Origin: Phenylobacterium sp. LH3H17
GTDB taxonomy: Bacteria; Pseudomonadota; Alphaproteobacteria; Caulobacterales; Caulobacteraceae
Length of the DNA stretch: 64,000 nt
Assembly: GCF_024298925.1 (NCBI RefSeq)
Contig: NZ_CP101283.1
Location: 248,001-312,000 of the forward strand
Reading direction: 5' to 3'
Shown: piece by piece, positions 21,582 through 30,719 of the stretch
How the letters are laid out: each line of letters starts with the position of its first letter
Position numbering within the stretch: the stretch's first letter is position 1
Translations under genes and position numbers: made by a program
Notes under the pieces: generated by a model
The model's database searches: none
What the model saw: the letters and a program-made list of their open reading frames with translations, nothing else
Told to the model about the DNA's origin: nothing

Positions 21582-23368
21582 CAGAAGGCCTCCGCCGGCA
21601 AGGCCATCATCAGTTCGGACCCGGTCTTGAGCTTGGCCAGGTGACCGTCCGCCTCGGGCAGGATCCGCTGGTTGAAGTAGCGGCCGATCACCAGCTTGTT
21701 GGCGTAGAACGGATCGCTGTCTCCCGCCGCGATCTTCGCGTTAGCGGCCTTGGCGATCAGGGCCCACATGTAGCTGAGCGCCGTCAGGCCGAATAGGTGC
21801 ATGTAGTCGGTGGACGCCGCCCCGGCGTTGTCGGGGTTCATCAGCCCGTTCTGCATCAGCCACATGGTGGCGTCCTGCAGCTTGGTCTTGGCCTCGGCCA
21901 GACCTTCGGTGAAGGGCTTGAGGGCCTCATCGGCTTGATTGGCCTCCACGAAGGCGTCGATCTCGGCGAAGAAGCTCATCACCGCCCGGCCGCCGTCCGC
22001 CGCCAGCTTGCGGCCCACCAGGTCCAGGGCCTGGACCCCATTGGTCCCCTCATAGATCAGGGCGATGCGGACATCGCGCATGTACTGGCTGACCGGGAAG
22101 TGCTCGGTGAAGCCCGAGCCGCCGTGGATCTGGACGGCGTCGGAACAGACGTCGAGGCCCTTGGCCGTGAGGTAGCCCTTCACCACGGGGGTCATCAGCG
22201 CCATGTAGTCGCCGGCCTTCTGGCGCACCGCCTCGTCGGGGCTGGCATGGGCCAGATCGCCGTGCAGGGCGGTCCAGAACAGGAAGGCGCGACCGCCCTC
22301 GATGATGGCGCGGCTGTCCATCAGCATGCGGCGCACATCGGGGTGGACGATGATCGGATCGGCTGGGCCGTCGGGGTTCTTCGGCCCGGTCAGCGAGCGG
22401 CCCTGCAGGCGCTCCTTGGCGAAGGCCGCGGCGGCCTGGTAGGCGGCCTCGGCCTGGGCCACGCCCTGCATGCCGACCCCGATGCGGGCCTCGTTCATCA
22501 TCACGAACATCAGCCGCAGGCCCTGGTTCTCCGTGCCCACCAGCCAGCCCGTGCTCTCCTCGTGGCGGATCACGCAGGTGGCGTTGCCGTGGATGCCCAT
22601 CTTCTCTTCCAGGCCGTCGCAATAGACGCTGTTGCGCGGGCCGGGCTTGCCGTGCGCATCCGGAATGAACTTGGGCACGATGAACAGGCTGATGCCGCGG
22701 GTTCCGCCCGGCGCGCCCTCGATGCGGGCCAGGACCAGGTGGACGATGTTCTCGGCCATGTCGTGCTCGCCGCCCGAGATCCAGATCTTGGTTCCCGAGA
22801 TCTTGTAGCTGCCGTCGCCCTGCGGGACCGCCTTGGTGCGCAGCAGGCCCAGGTCCGTGCCGCAGTGCGGCTCGGTGAGGTTCATGGTCCCGCCCCACTG
22901 ACCGGAGGCGAGCTTCGGCAGGTAGAGGTCCTTCTGGTCGTCGGAGCCGCCGTTGAGGATCGCCGAATAGGCCCCGTGGGTCAGGCCCGGATACATGGAG
23001 AAGGCCATGTTGGCCGAGGAGCTCATCTCCGAGAACGACAGATTGACAACATGTGGCAGTCCCTGGCCGCCATAGGCGGGCTCGGCGCCCAGAGCCGGCC
23101 AGCCGCCCTCCACCAGCTTGGCGTAGGCCTCCTTGAAGCCGGTCGGCGTGGTGACCGTGTGGTCGGTGTTCCAGGTGCAGCCCTGCTTGTCGCCCACCGC
23201 GTTCAGGGGAGCCAGCACCTCGCCGGTGAAGCGGCCGGCCTCCTCGATGATCTGCTCGACCACGTCCATGGCCGCGTCCTGGAAGCCCGGCAGGTTGGAA
23301 TAGGTCTCGAGCTGCAGCACGTCGCGCAGCAGGAAGACGTGATCGCGTACGGGAGGCTGGTAGGGCAT
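21581..23368 (-). CDS. Acyl-CoA dehydrogenase (long, ~595 aa type)
   Basis: FAD flavoenzyme performing the first dehydrogenation of fatty-acyl-CoA. Start is ATG 23368 (MPYQPPVRDHVFLLRDVL); the further open frame overlaps the MerR gene and is not coding. At 595 aa it is the extended form with the extra N- and C-terminal helical segments typical of proteobacterial AcdA/FadE-like proteins. Signature motifs are GGTMNLTEPHCGTDLG, KIWISGGEHD and, near residue 430, the block DVCSDAVQIHGGSGFTEHFP followed by YMRDVRIALIYEGTNGVQAL. The C-terminal helix set ends at MALPAEAF. It lies between the merR regulator and osmC in one direction, probably one operon. Confidence 0.95.
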   Translation of the reverse strand: MPYQPPVRDHVFLLRDVLQLETYSNLPGFQDAAMDVVEQIIEEAGRFTGEVLAPLNAVGDKQGCTWNTDHTVTTPTGFKEAYAKLVEGGWPALGAEPAYGGQGLPHVVNLSFSEMSSSANMAFSMYPGLTHGAYSAILNGGSDDQKDLYLPKLASGQWGGTMNLTEPHCGTDLGLLRTKAVPQGDGSYKISGTKIWISGGEHDMAENIVHLVLARIEGAPGGTRGISLFIVPKFIPDAHGKPGPRNSVYCDGLEEKMGIHGNATCVIRHEESTGWLVGTENQGLRLMFVMMNEARIGVGMQGVAQAEAAYQAAAAFAKERLQGRSLTGPKNPDGPADPIIVHPDVRRMLMDSRAIIEGGRAFLFWTALHGDLAHASPDEAVRQKAGDYMALMTPVVKGYLTAKGLDVCSDAVQIHGGSGFTEHFPVSQYMRDVRIALIYEGTNGVQALDLVGRKLAADGGRAVMSFFAEIDAFVEANQADEALKPFTEGLAEAKTKLQDATMWLMQNGLMNPDNAGAASTDYMHLFGLTALSYMWALIAKAANAKIAAGDSDPFYANKLVIGRYFNQRILPEADGHLAKLKTGSELMMALPAEAF

Positions 23369-23447
23369 GTCCGCTCCGATGGACGAGAAAGGGCTCGCGG
23401 CGCGCCGCGAGCCCTCCAGATAGCCTGCCGCGGCGACGCGTCGAAGC

Positions 23448-23921
23448 CTATTTGGCGTGTTCCAGATCGCCCAGCCGCTCGCGCAGCACCTGGTCGTAAT
23501 CGGCGGCGCGGGGCAGCAGGTCGGGCCGGGTGGCCGCCAGCTGCCGCTCCAGGGCGTCACAACCGTGGCGGAGTTGTTCGATCGCCTGGTCGATGTCGTT
23601 GCGCTGGGCCTCGAGGGCGACGATGCGTTCGCGGAATTTCATCAGCGACTTGGCGTTCTGCGCCGCGCCGCCGTCGTCCACCTCGTAGAGGTCGAGGATC
23701 TCGCCGATCTCGGCCAGGGCCAGGCCCACCCGCTTGCCGCGCAGGATGAGCTGCAGCCGGGCGCGGTCCTTGTAGGAATACACCCGGTTCATGCCGTCGC
23801 GGGCCGGGGCCAGCAGGCCCTTGTCCTCATAGAACCGCAGGGCGCGGGGCGTGCATTTGAACTCCAGACAGAGCTGGCGGATGGTGAAGGTGCGGTTTGG
23901 CCGGCGCAAATCTGCGGGCAT
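23448..23921 (-). CDS. MerR family transcriptional regulator
   Basis: 157-aa DNA-binding regulator. ATG 23921 (MPADLRRPNRTFTIRQLC) is preferred because CAGGGAGGAC lies just upstream. The winged-helix N-terminus shows FTIRQLCLEFKCTPRALRFY, then EDKGLLAP and VYSYKDRARLQLILRGKRVGLALAEI, a standard MerR DNA-binding domain. A long coiled coil (~90-145) supports dimerisation. No cysteine cluster for metal sensing is apparent. It precedes the acyl-CoA dehydrogenase by 79 bp in the same direction, and MerR proteins of this type (LiuR-like) commonly control acyl-CoA catabolism genes, so it probably controls its neighbours. Confidence 0.9.
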   Translation of the reverse strand: MPADLRRPNRTFTIRQLCLEFKCTPRALRFYEDKGLLAPARDGMNRVYSYKDRARLQLILRGKRVGLALAEIGEILDLYEVDDGGAAQNAKSLMKFRERIVALEAQRNDIDQAIEQLRHGCDALERQLAATRPDLLPRAADYDQVLRERLGDLEHAK

Positions 23922-24025
23922 GGGCGTCCTCCCTGGACGCTGTGTTTCTATTCCTGACACTGTAAAACCACCCTTCCGTTTACGTCAAGGTGATCGACGG
24001 TAACCTGGGCGTGACGGCCGGCGGT

Positions 24026-24394
24026 TCAGGTCTCGAGGACAGTCTTGCCGACCGGAGTCAGGGACAGGATCGCCAGCTTGACGTGTTGCCAGGCGAAGGG
24101 GATGCCGATGATGGTCACCGCCAGTCCGGCCGCCAGGACGATGTGATGCAGGGCCAGCCACCAGCCCGCCAGGACGAGCCACAGGATGTTCAGCAGCAGG
24201 CTTGTCGCGCCCGTGTCGCGGTCGACGATGGTCTTGCCGAACGGCCAGTAGCTGAAGCCGGCGATGCGGAACGCCGCGGGCGTCCAGGGCAGGCCCATGA
24301 TGGTGATCGCCAGGATCGCCCCGGCCAGCAGCCACAGGGTCCCGGAGATCCAGCCCCCGAGGATGAACCAAAGTAGGTTGAGCAATAGTCTCAT
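24026..24394 (-). CDS. YccF family inner-membrane protein
   Basis: 122-aa membrane protein with two internally similar YccF (DUF307) halves. Each half has a hydrophobic helix pair and a closely similar block: first LLNLLWFILGGW, then ITIMGLPWTPAAFRIAGF, and second LLNILWLVLAGWW, then VTIIGIPFAWQHVKLA. The repeated I-x-G-[IL]-P-[FW] turn is diagnostic. Three or four transmembrane helices are likely. Function is unknown. It stands alone between the MerR gene and lysyl-tRNA synthetase. Confidence 0.88.
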   Translation of the reverse strand: MRLLLNLLWFILGGWISGTLWLLAGAILAITIMGLPWTPAAFRIAGFSYWPFGKTIVDRDTGATSLLLNILWLVLAGWWLALHHIVLAAGLAVTIIGIPFAWQHVKLAILSLTPVGKTVLET

Positions 24395-24446
24395 CGGGCC
24401 CCTCCGCTGACGCGGATCAATAGCATGGACAGACCGCGAGGCGCGC

Positions 24447-26141
24447 CTAGCCCACCAATTCGCCGGCCAGGGCCCGTTGGATCAGGGCCACGGTGCGATC
24501 GATGCCGAAGATGGCGGCGAAGGAGCCGAAGCGCGGTCCCTGGCTCTGGCCCAGCAACACCTCGTAGAGCGCCTGGAACCAGCCGCGCAACGGCTCGAAG
24601 CCCGCGGCCTTGCCAGCCTCGAACACCTCGTTCTGGATCGCCTCGGCGTCGGCGCCGACCGGCAGGGCCTTGAAGCGGGCGACCAGATCGGCCATCGCGG
24701 CGCGTTCCTTGGCGTCCGGTTCACGGAACCGCTTCGAGGGCTTCACGAAGTCCTCGTAGTAGTTGATCGCGAAGTCGCTGAGCCGGTCGAGCAGGGGCTC
24801 GCTCTCCGGGGTCGCGCCCGGGATGTAGTTGCGGATGAAGCCCCAGAGGATCTCCTTGGTCGAGGCGTCCGCCGCCGAGACCAGGTTCAGGAGCAGGGAG
24901 AAGCTGACCGGCGATCCCTTTTCCGGCGGCGCGCCGTGGTGGACGTGCCAGGCCGGATTGTCGATGGCCGGCCCGTTGGCGCCCTCGGCGCGGGCCCGGT
25001 TATAGGCGTCCAACTGCTGCAGATACTCGTCCGTCGCCTTGGGGATGACGTCGAAATAGAGCCGCTTCGCCGACTTGGGCGACTGGTACATGTAGTAGGC
25101 TAGGCTCTCCGGCGCGCCGTAACGCAGCCACTCCTCCATGGTCAGGCCGTTGCCCTTGGTCTTGGAGATCTTCTGGTTGTTCTCGTCCATGAAGAGCTCG
25201 TAGTTGAACCCGGCCGGCGGGGTCCCGCCCAGCACCTTGCAGACCTGGTTCGAGAGCCGGACGCTGTCGATCAGGTCCTTGCCGGACATTTCATAGTCGA
25301 CCTCCAGCGCGGTCCAGCGCAGCGCCCAGTCGGGCCGCCACTGCATCTTCACGCCACCGCCGGTGACCGGGACCTCTACCTGTTCGCCGTCCTCGTCGCG
25401 GAACACGATCGCGCCCCGCTCGAGGTTCCGCTCGAGGGTCGGGACCTGCAGCACCTTGCCGGTCCTGGGACTGATCGGCAGGAACGGCGAATAGGTCGCG
25501 CGGCGCTCCTCGCCCAGGGACGGCAGCATGATCTTCTGGATGGCGTCGAACCGCTCGAGCGCCGTCAGCAGGGTGGGGTCGAAGCGACCGCCGCGATAGC
25601 AGTCGGTGGAGGAGACGAACTCGTAGTCGAAGCCGAAGCCGTCGAGGAAGGCGCACAGGCGCGCGTTGTTGTGCGCGCCGAAGCTGGCATGGGTGCCGAA
25701 CGGGTCGCGGACCACGGTCAGCGGCTTGTCGAGGTCGAGGGCCAACTCGTCGCCGTTCGGCACGTTGGGCGGGATCTTGCGCAGGCCGTCCATGTCGTCG
25801 CTGAAGGCGATCAGCCGGGTGGGGATGGCGTCGTCGGTCAGGGCGCGGAAGGCGACGCGCACCATGGTGGTGCGGGCCACCTCGCCGAAGGTGCCCAGGT
25901 GCGGCAGGCCCGAGGGACCGTAGCCGGTCTCGAAGACCACCGGCTTCAGCAGGGCGGGGAAGGTCGCCACGGCCTCGGCGGCCTTGCCCTCGCCGATCAG
26001 GCTGGCGGCCAGGTCGCGTTCACCGTCGGTCAGGCGCAGGCGCAGGATGCGGTCGAGCAGCAGGCGGGCCTGCTCGAAGGGCCAGCTCTTGGCGTCGCGG
26101 GCTTGGTGGGAGAGGCCATGCAGGGCGTTGGTCACGGACAT
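24447..26141 (-). CDS. lysS: Lysyl-tRNA synthetase, class I
   Basis: Charges tRNA-Lys with lysine. This is the class I (archaeal-type) enzyme found in many alphaproteobacteria, 564 aa. The HIGH-like motif is PSGLPHLGTFGE near residue 76 and the KMSKS-like loop is KISKTKGNG near 297, in the Rossmann-fold order expected of class I synthetases. The alpha-helical anticodon-binding cage occupies the C-terminal third (about 380-560). Start ATG 26141 gives MSVTNALHGLSHQARD. No class II LysRS is in the window. It stands 52 bp downstream of nothing on its own strand and is divergent from the PhnD-like gene. Confidence 0.95.
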   Translation of the reverse strand: MSVTNALHGLSHQARDAKSWPFEQARLLLDRILRLRLTDGERDLAASLIGEGKAAEAVATFPALLKPVVFETGYGPSGLPHLGTFGEVARTTMVRVAFRALTDDAIPTRLIAFSDDMDGLRKIPPNVPNGDELALDLDKPLTVVRDPFGTHASFGAHNNARLCAFLDGFGFDYEFVSSTDCYRGGRFDPTLLTALERFDAIQKIMLPSLGEERRATYSPFLPISPRTGKVLQVPTLERNLERGAIVFRDEDGEQVEVPVTGGGVKMQWRPDWALRWTALEVDYEMSGKDLIDSVRLSNQVCKVLGGTPPAGFNYELFMDENNQKISKTKGNGLTMEEWLRYGAPESLAYYMYQSPKSAKRLYFDVIPKATDEYLQQLDAYNRARAEGANGPAIDNPAWHVHHGAPPEKGSPVSFSLLLNLVSAADASTKEILWGFIRNYIPGATPESEPLLDRLSDFAINYYEDFVKPSKRFREPDAKERAAMADLVARFKALPVGADAEAIQNEVFEAGKAAGFEPLRGWFQALYEVLLGQSQGPRFGSFAAIFGIDRTVALIQRALAGELVG

Positions 26142-26236
26142 GGGCGGGCGTTAACGCCCTAAGCCCCTCGCCTCAAGCGGACTTTTCGGCTCATCTCCGT
26201 CGCGAGCGTGTCACGCAAGCCGCCGACACTGACGCT

Positions 26237-26255
26237 TTGGCCCGCTGTGGGCCAA
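26237..26255 (+). promoter_or_regulatory. Perfect hairpin in the leader of the PhnD-like gene
   Basis: TTGGCCC/GGGCCAA form a 7-bp stem with a 5-base loop, ending 16 bp before ATG 26272, with GAGGAG as ribosome site in between. A GAGTC (GANTC) site overlaps that segment. It may modulate translation or terminate upstream transcripts; no T-run follows. Confidence 0.35.
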
Positions 26256-26271
26256 GATCGAGGAGTCACGG

Positions 26272-27264
26272 ATGATCGCAAGGCGCATGGTTCTGGCCCT
26301 TCCCCTGGCGCTGGCCGCCTGCGGGAAGCCGGCTGAAGAGACGCCCGCGGCGCCCACGGTGCTGAACTTCTCGATCATGTCGACCGAGGGCCGCCAGACC
26401 ATGATGGCCGACTGGGGCCCGTTCCTGGCGGAGATGGAGAAGCAGATCGGCATTCCGGTGAAGCCGTTCTTCGGCACCAACTACACCTCGCTGATCGAGG
26501 CCATGCGCTTCCGGCAGACCGATGTGGGCTGGTTCACCAACCAGTCGGGGCTGGAGGCGGTGCGCCGGGCCAATGGCGAGGTCTTCGCCCGCACAGTGAA
26601 GCCCAACGGGCCGGACGGCTACCAGGCGGTGATTATCGTCAAGAAGGGCTCGGGGATCACGCTGGAGAAACTGCTGGCCTGCGACAGGAGCCTGGACTTC
26701 GGCATGGGCGACGCCAAGTCGACCTCGGGCACGCTCGCGCCCATGACCTACCTGTTCTCGCCGCGGGGGATCGATCCCAACGCCTGCTTTAAGACCCTGC
26801 GCTCGGCCAACCACGAGGCCAATCTGTTCTCGGTGGCCCAGGGCCTGCTGGACGCGGCCACCAACAACACCGCCTCCATGGACCGGATGGGGATGATGGA
26901 GACCGACATGGCCCGCAACACCCTGAAGAATGTCGAGGTGATCTGGACCTCGCCGACCATCCCGGAGGACCCGATGGTCCGCCGCAAGGACCTGGACCCG
27001 ACGCTCAAGGCCAAGATCGACGCCTTCATGTTCAGCTACGGCGTCGGCGAGGGGCCCGAGGCCGAGCGCCAGCGCAAGATCCTCGAGCGTATCCAGACCA
27101 AGCCCTTCAAGCGCGCCGACGACAGCCACCTGCTGCCGGTGCGCGAGATGGAGGCCGCCGGCCAGCTTATGGTCGCCAGGCGCAAGGGCGACGCGGCCGC
27201 CACGGCCGCGGCGGAAGCCGAGCTCGCCAAGATCGCGGCGCAGAGGAAGGCGCTGGGTCTCTAG
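26272..27264 (+). CDS. PhnD-like phosphate/phosphonate-binding lipoprotein, orphan
   Basis: 330-aa periplasmic solute-binding protein of the phosphonate ABC transporter family (PhnD). It begins with a lipoprotein signal whose lipobox is LAAC (Cys about 17). Family features include [36 protein letters not shown] and the PhnD-like [21 protein letters not shown] ligand loop near residue 145, followed by [19 protein letters not shown]. An [16 protein letters not shown] tail ends the protein. PhnC and PhnE components are not adjacent, so it may work with a distant permease or act as a receptor. Ligand specificity is unknown. Confidence 0.88.
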   Translation: MIARRMVLALPLALAACGKPAEETPAAPTVLNFSIMSTEGRQTMMADWGPFLAEMEKQIGIPVKPFFGTNYTSLIEAMRFRQTDVGWFTNQSGLEAVRRANGEVFARTVKPNGPDGYQAVIIVKKGSGITLEKLLACDRSLDFGMGDAKSTSGTLAPMTYLFSPRGIDPNACFKTLRSANHEANLFSVAQGLLDAATNNTASMDRMGMMETDMARNTLKNVEVIWTSPTIPEDPMVRRKDLDPTLKAKIDAFMFSYGVGEGPEAERQRKILERIQTKPFKRADDSHLLPVREMEAAGQLMVARRKGDAAATAAAEAELAKIAAQRKALGL

Positions 27265-27322
27265 GCCGGAACCCAACCGCCGCCTTGGGCGTCATTGCTC
27301 CGAACTGGAGAGGACGCCGCCG

Positions 27323-27703
27323 ATGAACCTGCTGATCGCCAAACGCGCCTTGGGCCTGTTTTCCATCGGGCTGGGGCTCGTCGCCGTGGCGTCGCCCGAG
27401 CGGGTGTCGAAGTTCTTCGGGCTGAAGTTCGAGGACGAGGCGATGAGCGCGTTCGGGGCCCGGGAGATCGCTTCGGGCGCGGGCCTGCTCTCGCCCGTCA
27501 AGCCTGGCCCCTGGTTCTGGATGCGGGTCGGCGGCGACGTCATGGACATCACCGCCCTGGCCCGCGCCGTGGATCGCGACAATCCGCGGCGGAACTACGC
27601 CATCGCGGCCCTGGCGACCGTCGCCGCCATCGCCATCCTGGACATCGCCATGGCCGCCCAGGCGACCATGAACAAGCGCGAGAACGCGGAGGCCGCGGCC
27701 TAG
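27323..27703 (+). CDS. Small conserved membrane protein, function unknown
   Basis: 126-aa protein. An N-terminal hydrophobic helix (ALGLFSIGLGLVAVASPERV) is followed by a conserved-looking segment AFGAREIASGAGLLSPVKPG and WFWMRVGGDVMDI, then a second helix (AIAALATVAAIAILDIAMAA). The arrangement GLREIA-like plus RVGGD is seen in uncharacterised small membrane proteins. I cannot name a function. Its TAG stop shares the palindrome CTAG with the stop of the convergent thioesterase gene. Confidence 0.75.
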   Translation: MNLLIAKRALGLFSIGLGLVAVASPERVSKFFGLKFEDEAMSAFGAREIASGAGLLSPVKPGPWFWMRVGGDVMDITALARAVDRDNPRRNYAIAALATVAAIAILDIAMAAQATMNKRENAEAAA

Positions 27704-28116
27704 GACTCGCCCGCCAGCAGGAAGTGACCGCGCAGGGCGGCGATCGGCTTGGCCCGGGCCTCCTGCCAGGCCTCCACATGCACGTTGGCGATCTGGCGGC
27801 CGATCTTGCGCACGTCGGCGCGGGCGTAGGTGGTCTGGGCCTTACCGGGGCGCAGGTACTCGATGGTGACGTCGATGGTCTTGTGGACCCGCGGGCTCTG
27901 GGCGGTGAGCGAGAGTTGCGAGAGGGCGGCCATCTCCATGAAGGCGCCGATCACCCCGCCGTGCAGGGCCGGCATCATCACGTTGCCGATCAGGTGCGGG
28001 GCGAAGGGCAGGATGGCGGTCATCTCGTCCCCGGCCAGTTCGGCGCGCATGCCGAGGAAGCGCACATAGGGCACGCGCTCGAGGAAGGCCTGCAGGCGTT
28101 CGGCGGGATCACTCAT
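27700..28116 (-). CDS. PaaI-like acyl-CoA thioesterase (second of a pair)
   Basis: Hotdog-fold thioesterase, 138 aa, starting at ATG 28116 (MSDPAERLQAFLERV). The catalytic segment is ALHGGVIGAFMEMAALSQL, with Glu in the position usually occupied by the hotdog acid; IDVTIEYLRPGKAQTTYA is the long central strand pair. Its start overlaps the stop of the preceding thioesterase (ATGA at 28113-28116), so the pair is coupled. The two paralogues probably form related or heteromeric hotdog complexes that hydrolyse CoA esters from aromatic or fatty-acid degradation; substrate is not known. Confidence 0.88.
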   Translation of the reverse strand: MSDPAERLQAFLERVPYVRFLGMRAELAGDEMTAILPFAPHLIGNVMMPALHGGVIGAFMEMAALSQLSLTAQSPRVHKTIDVTIEYLRPGKAQTTYARADVRKIGRQIANVHVEAWQEARAKPIAALRGHFLLAGES

Positions 28117-28571
28117 GGCTTGGCCGGCTCTTCGGGGCGCTTCAGGACGAAAGCCGCCTGGGCCGTGGCGATAGGGTCGGCCGGGTCGGTGTCGAAGGCC
28201 TGGGCGCGCACAAAGGCGATGCTCCGCGTGACCTTGTAGCAGTGAGCCTGGGCGGTGACGCCGGCGCGGGGCGCGGCGGGGCGCATATAGTCGATGCGCA
28301 GGTCGAGGGTCGCGGTCGAGAAGGCAGCGACATTGCCCATCATCGAGGACGTGATCGCCAGGCCGCAGCAATGGTCGAGCAGGGCGGTGACCACGCCTCC
28401 GGCGATGACGCCGGTGTCGGGGTCGCCCACCAGGTCCTCGCGCCAGGGGGCGAAGATGGCGCCGTGCCCGGGCTCCACCGAGATGAGTTCGAAGCCCAGC
28501 GCGGCGGCCTGGGGCACCGACTGCACCATGTTCCGGGCCTGCTGGCGAAACGCTTCTGGGATTGCGGTCAT
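28113..28571 (-). CDS. PaaI-like acyl-CoA thioesterase (first of a pair)
   Basis: Hotdog-fold thioesterase of 152 aa beginning MTAIPEAFRQQARNMV. The motif IAGGVVTALLDHCCG carries the catalytic Asp, and LDLRIDYMRPAAPRAGVTAQ is the following strand, matching the PaaI/COG2050 family. It is the upstream member of a two-gene unit with the other thioesterase, with a four-base overlap. It diverges from the TonB receptor gene (28725), leaving about 150 bp for both promoters. Confidence 0.88.
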   Translation of the reverse strand: MTAIPEAFRQQARNMVQSVPQAAALGFELISVEPGHGAIFAPWREDLVGDPDTGVIAGGVVTALLDHCCGLAITSSMMGNVAAFSTATLDLRIDYMRPAAPRAGVTAQAHCYKVTRSIAFVRAQAFDTDPADPIATAQAAFVLKRPEEPAKP

Positions 28572-28724
28572 CCTGCAAGGTGCGGCGCCGGCCCTGTGCG
28601 GTCAATGTGACGGAGCGGAAGGCGGGCTTCGAATTCCCGCACAAGAAACGGAGTGTCGGACGGTCAGGCTCCAGGTCATCCACGGCCCGCGCGGCGGTCG
28701 CGCGTCTTGTGGAGCCCCCTTGTC

Positions 28725-30635
28725 ATGCGTCCATTCCTTTCCGTCTCCGTCTCCCTGGCGGTCGCCTGCCTGGCCGGGCCGGCGTTCGGCCAGGCCACCG
28801 CCAATGCGGTGGTCGGCGCCGACGACGCTTTCGGCTTCATCGCCGGAGATGAGGCGGTCGGGATCTATGACGCCACGGCGGTGCGGGGCTTTAGCCTGGA
28901 GGCGGCGGGCAACTACCGGGTCAATGGCGGCTATTTCGTCAAGAGCTCCGGGGTGAGCAGCTTTTTCATCGAGTCGACCACGGTACGGATCGGCCTCAAC
29001 GCCCTGGCCATCGACCTGCCGGGTCCCTCGGGGGTGGTGGACTACAAGATCCGCGACCCCAAGCCCGGGGAGGCGAGCTACCTCACCCTGGGCCTGGACG
29101 AATACGAGCAGCCCTATGCCGACCTGCTCCTGAAACACGGCGACGGGCGCGACCGACATTCCGGGGCCCTGGGCCTGGGGGTCGTGTTCGACAACGACAA
29201 CGGCCAGGGCGGTCCGTCGGGCCGCTCCATGCTGCTGGGCGGGACGGCGCGGGTGTCGCTGGGCGCCGTGCGGCTACAGGTGTTCGGCGGCGAGTACGAT
29301 TATGAGCGCGGCGGCCTCTATCGATTCACCGTCGCCGATGGCGCGCATCCGCCGCGGCCGGAACGCGGTGCGCGCGCCGTCCAGGACTGGGCGGTCGAGC
29401 GCGGCCAGCGGCGAATCCTGGGGGTCATGGTCCAGGCCCCCCTGTCGGAGGCGTGGAGCCTGGGCCTGACGGGGGCCTTCTCTCAGGAGGATCCCAGCCG
29501 GGCCGTGGCCCATCTCTATCGCGGCCTGGACGGCGACCTGACGGCCCGGGGGGTGGCCTTTGTCTCCCCGGCGCAGGAAGCCTCGGCCTGGTCGGGCGAG
29601 GCGCGGCTGGCCTGGGGCGGCCGGTGGGAGGATACCCGCCACCGCCTGACCCTGATCGGCCGCGGACGGCTCTCCGACAGCCGCTTCGGCGGCGATCGGA
29701 TCGTCGACCTGGGGACAGTCTCCCTGGGCGGTCGCCTTCGCCCGGTGGCCGCGCCGGACCTCTCCGCGGCCCGGGCCAACGCCACCAGCGAGGTCGACCA
29801 ATGGGGCCTGGGTCTGTCCTACCGACTCGACTGGCGCGACGCGCTGACCGTCAATGCCGGGTTGCTGCGCACCGACTACGACAAGACCTCGATCGCCGCC
29901 GACGGCCTGCGCAGCGCCCGCACCGCCACCCCCTGGCTCTATAACCTGGCCGGCGCCTATCGGGTCACCGATCGGCTCGATCTGTACGGCGGCGTCAGCC
30001 GGGGCCTGGAAGAGGCGGGCACGGCCCCGGCCTCGGCCGCCAACCGCAACGAGCTGCTGCCGGCCATCCGCGTGCGCCAGGTGGAGGCCGGGATGCGCTA
30101 CGCCGTGTCGGCGGGCATGCGGCTGGTGGTGGCGGCGTTCGAGACCGAGAAGCCCTATGCCGGCCTGGATACGGCCACCAATGCCTACGGCCTGATCGGC
30201 GTGGTCCGCCATCGTGGCGTGGAGGCCTCGCTGGCCGGACGGCTGAGCGAGGCGCTGTCGGTGGTGGTGGGGGGCTATGTGCTGGATCCGACCCGCGATG
30301 GGCTCTCCGGCGGGCGGCCGGTGGGCGTGGAGCGGTTCCGCGCCGTGGCCAATCTCAACTATGTGGTTCGCGCCATGCCGGGCCTGTCGCTGGACACGGG
30401 CCTGGAGCATGTGGGGCGGCGGCCGTATCGGAGCGCGGCCGGCGGCGTCCAGCCCATGCTTGCGGCGGATACGACGCTGGATCTTGGCTTGAGATATCGC
30501 CTTCCGGGCAGGGCCACCCTGCGGGTTCAGGCGTTGAATGTCCTGGATGACTACGGCTACTCGGCCAGTCCGGCCGAGACCCTCGCCTATACCGCGCCGC
30601 GGCGGTTCCGTGTTCTGGTGACGAAGGAGTTCTGA
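28725..30635 (+). CDS. TonB-dependent receptor-like outer-membrane protein with reduced plug
   Basis: About 636 aa. ATG 28725 gives a signal peptide (FLSVSVSLAVACLAGPAFG). The expected plug is abbreviated: VRGFSLEAAGNYRVNGGYF, then STTVRIGLNALAIDLPGPSG and VDYKIRDP occupy the plug position, with no obvious TonB box or GPQGTLFGR-type signature. The C-terminal half is a repetitive beta-barrel region (LYGGVSRGLEEAG, RQVEAGMRYAVSAG, NLNYVVRAMPGLSL) ending in RFRVLVTKEF with terminal Phe. It resembles siderophore-type receptors in the barrel. The substrate is unknown. It is divergent from the thioesterase pair. Confidence 0.82.
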   Translation: MRPFLSVSVSLAVACLAGPAFGQATANAVVGADDAFGFIAGDEAVGIYDATAVRGFSLEAAGNYRVNGGYFVKSSGVSSFFIESTTVRIGLNALAIDLPGPSGVVDYKIRDPKPGEASYLTLGLDEYEQPYADLLLKHGDGRDRHSGALGLGVVFDNDNGQGGPSGRSMLLGGTARVSLGAVRLQVFGGEYDYERGGLYRFTVADGAHPPRPERGARAVQDWAVERGQRRILGVMVQAPLSEAWSLGLTGAFSQEDPSRAVAHLYRGLDGDLTARGVAFVSPAQEASAWSGEARLAWGGRWEDTRHRLTLIGRGRLSDSRFGGDRIVDLGTVSLGGRLRPVAAPDLSAARANATSEVDQWGLGLSYRLDWRDALTVNAGLLRTDYDKTSIAADGLRSARTATPWLYNLAGAYRVTDRLDLYGGVSRGLEEAGTAPASAANRNELLPAIRVRQVEAGMRYAVSAGMRLVVAAFETEKPYAGLDTATNAYGLIGVVRHRGVEASLAGRLSEALSVVVGGYVLDPTRDGLSGGRPVGVERFRAVANLNYVVRAMPGLSLDTGLEHVGRRPYRSAAGGVQPMLAADTTLDLGLRYRLPGRATLRVQALNVLDDYGYSASPAETLAYTAPRRFRVLVTKEF

Positions 30636-30647
30636 GGCTTCGATCTG

Positions 30648-30691
30648 GACGGAGGCGGCCTTGGACCTATCGGCCGCGGAGCGCCTCCGTC
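30648..30691. terminator. Inverted repeat between convergent genes, candidate bidirectional terminator
   Basis: GACGGAGGCG (30648-30657) and CGCCTCCGTC (30682-30691) form a perfect 10-bp stem with a 24-base loop that itself contains GGCC/CGGCCGC pairing. It lies between the receptor stop (30635) and the small peptide stop (30720), which point at each other. There is no T-run, so it is a weak intrinsic terminator candidate. Confidence 0.5.
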
Positions 30692-30719
30692 TCCTGATCG
30701 TTATTCAACCGACCGCGCC

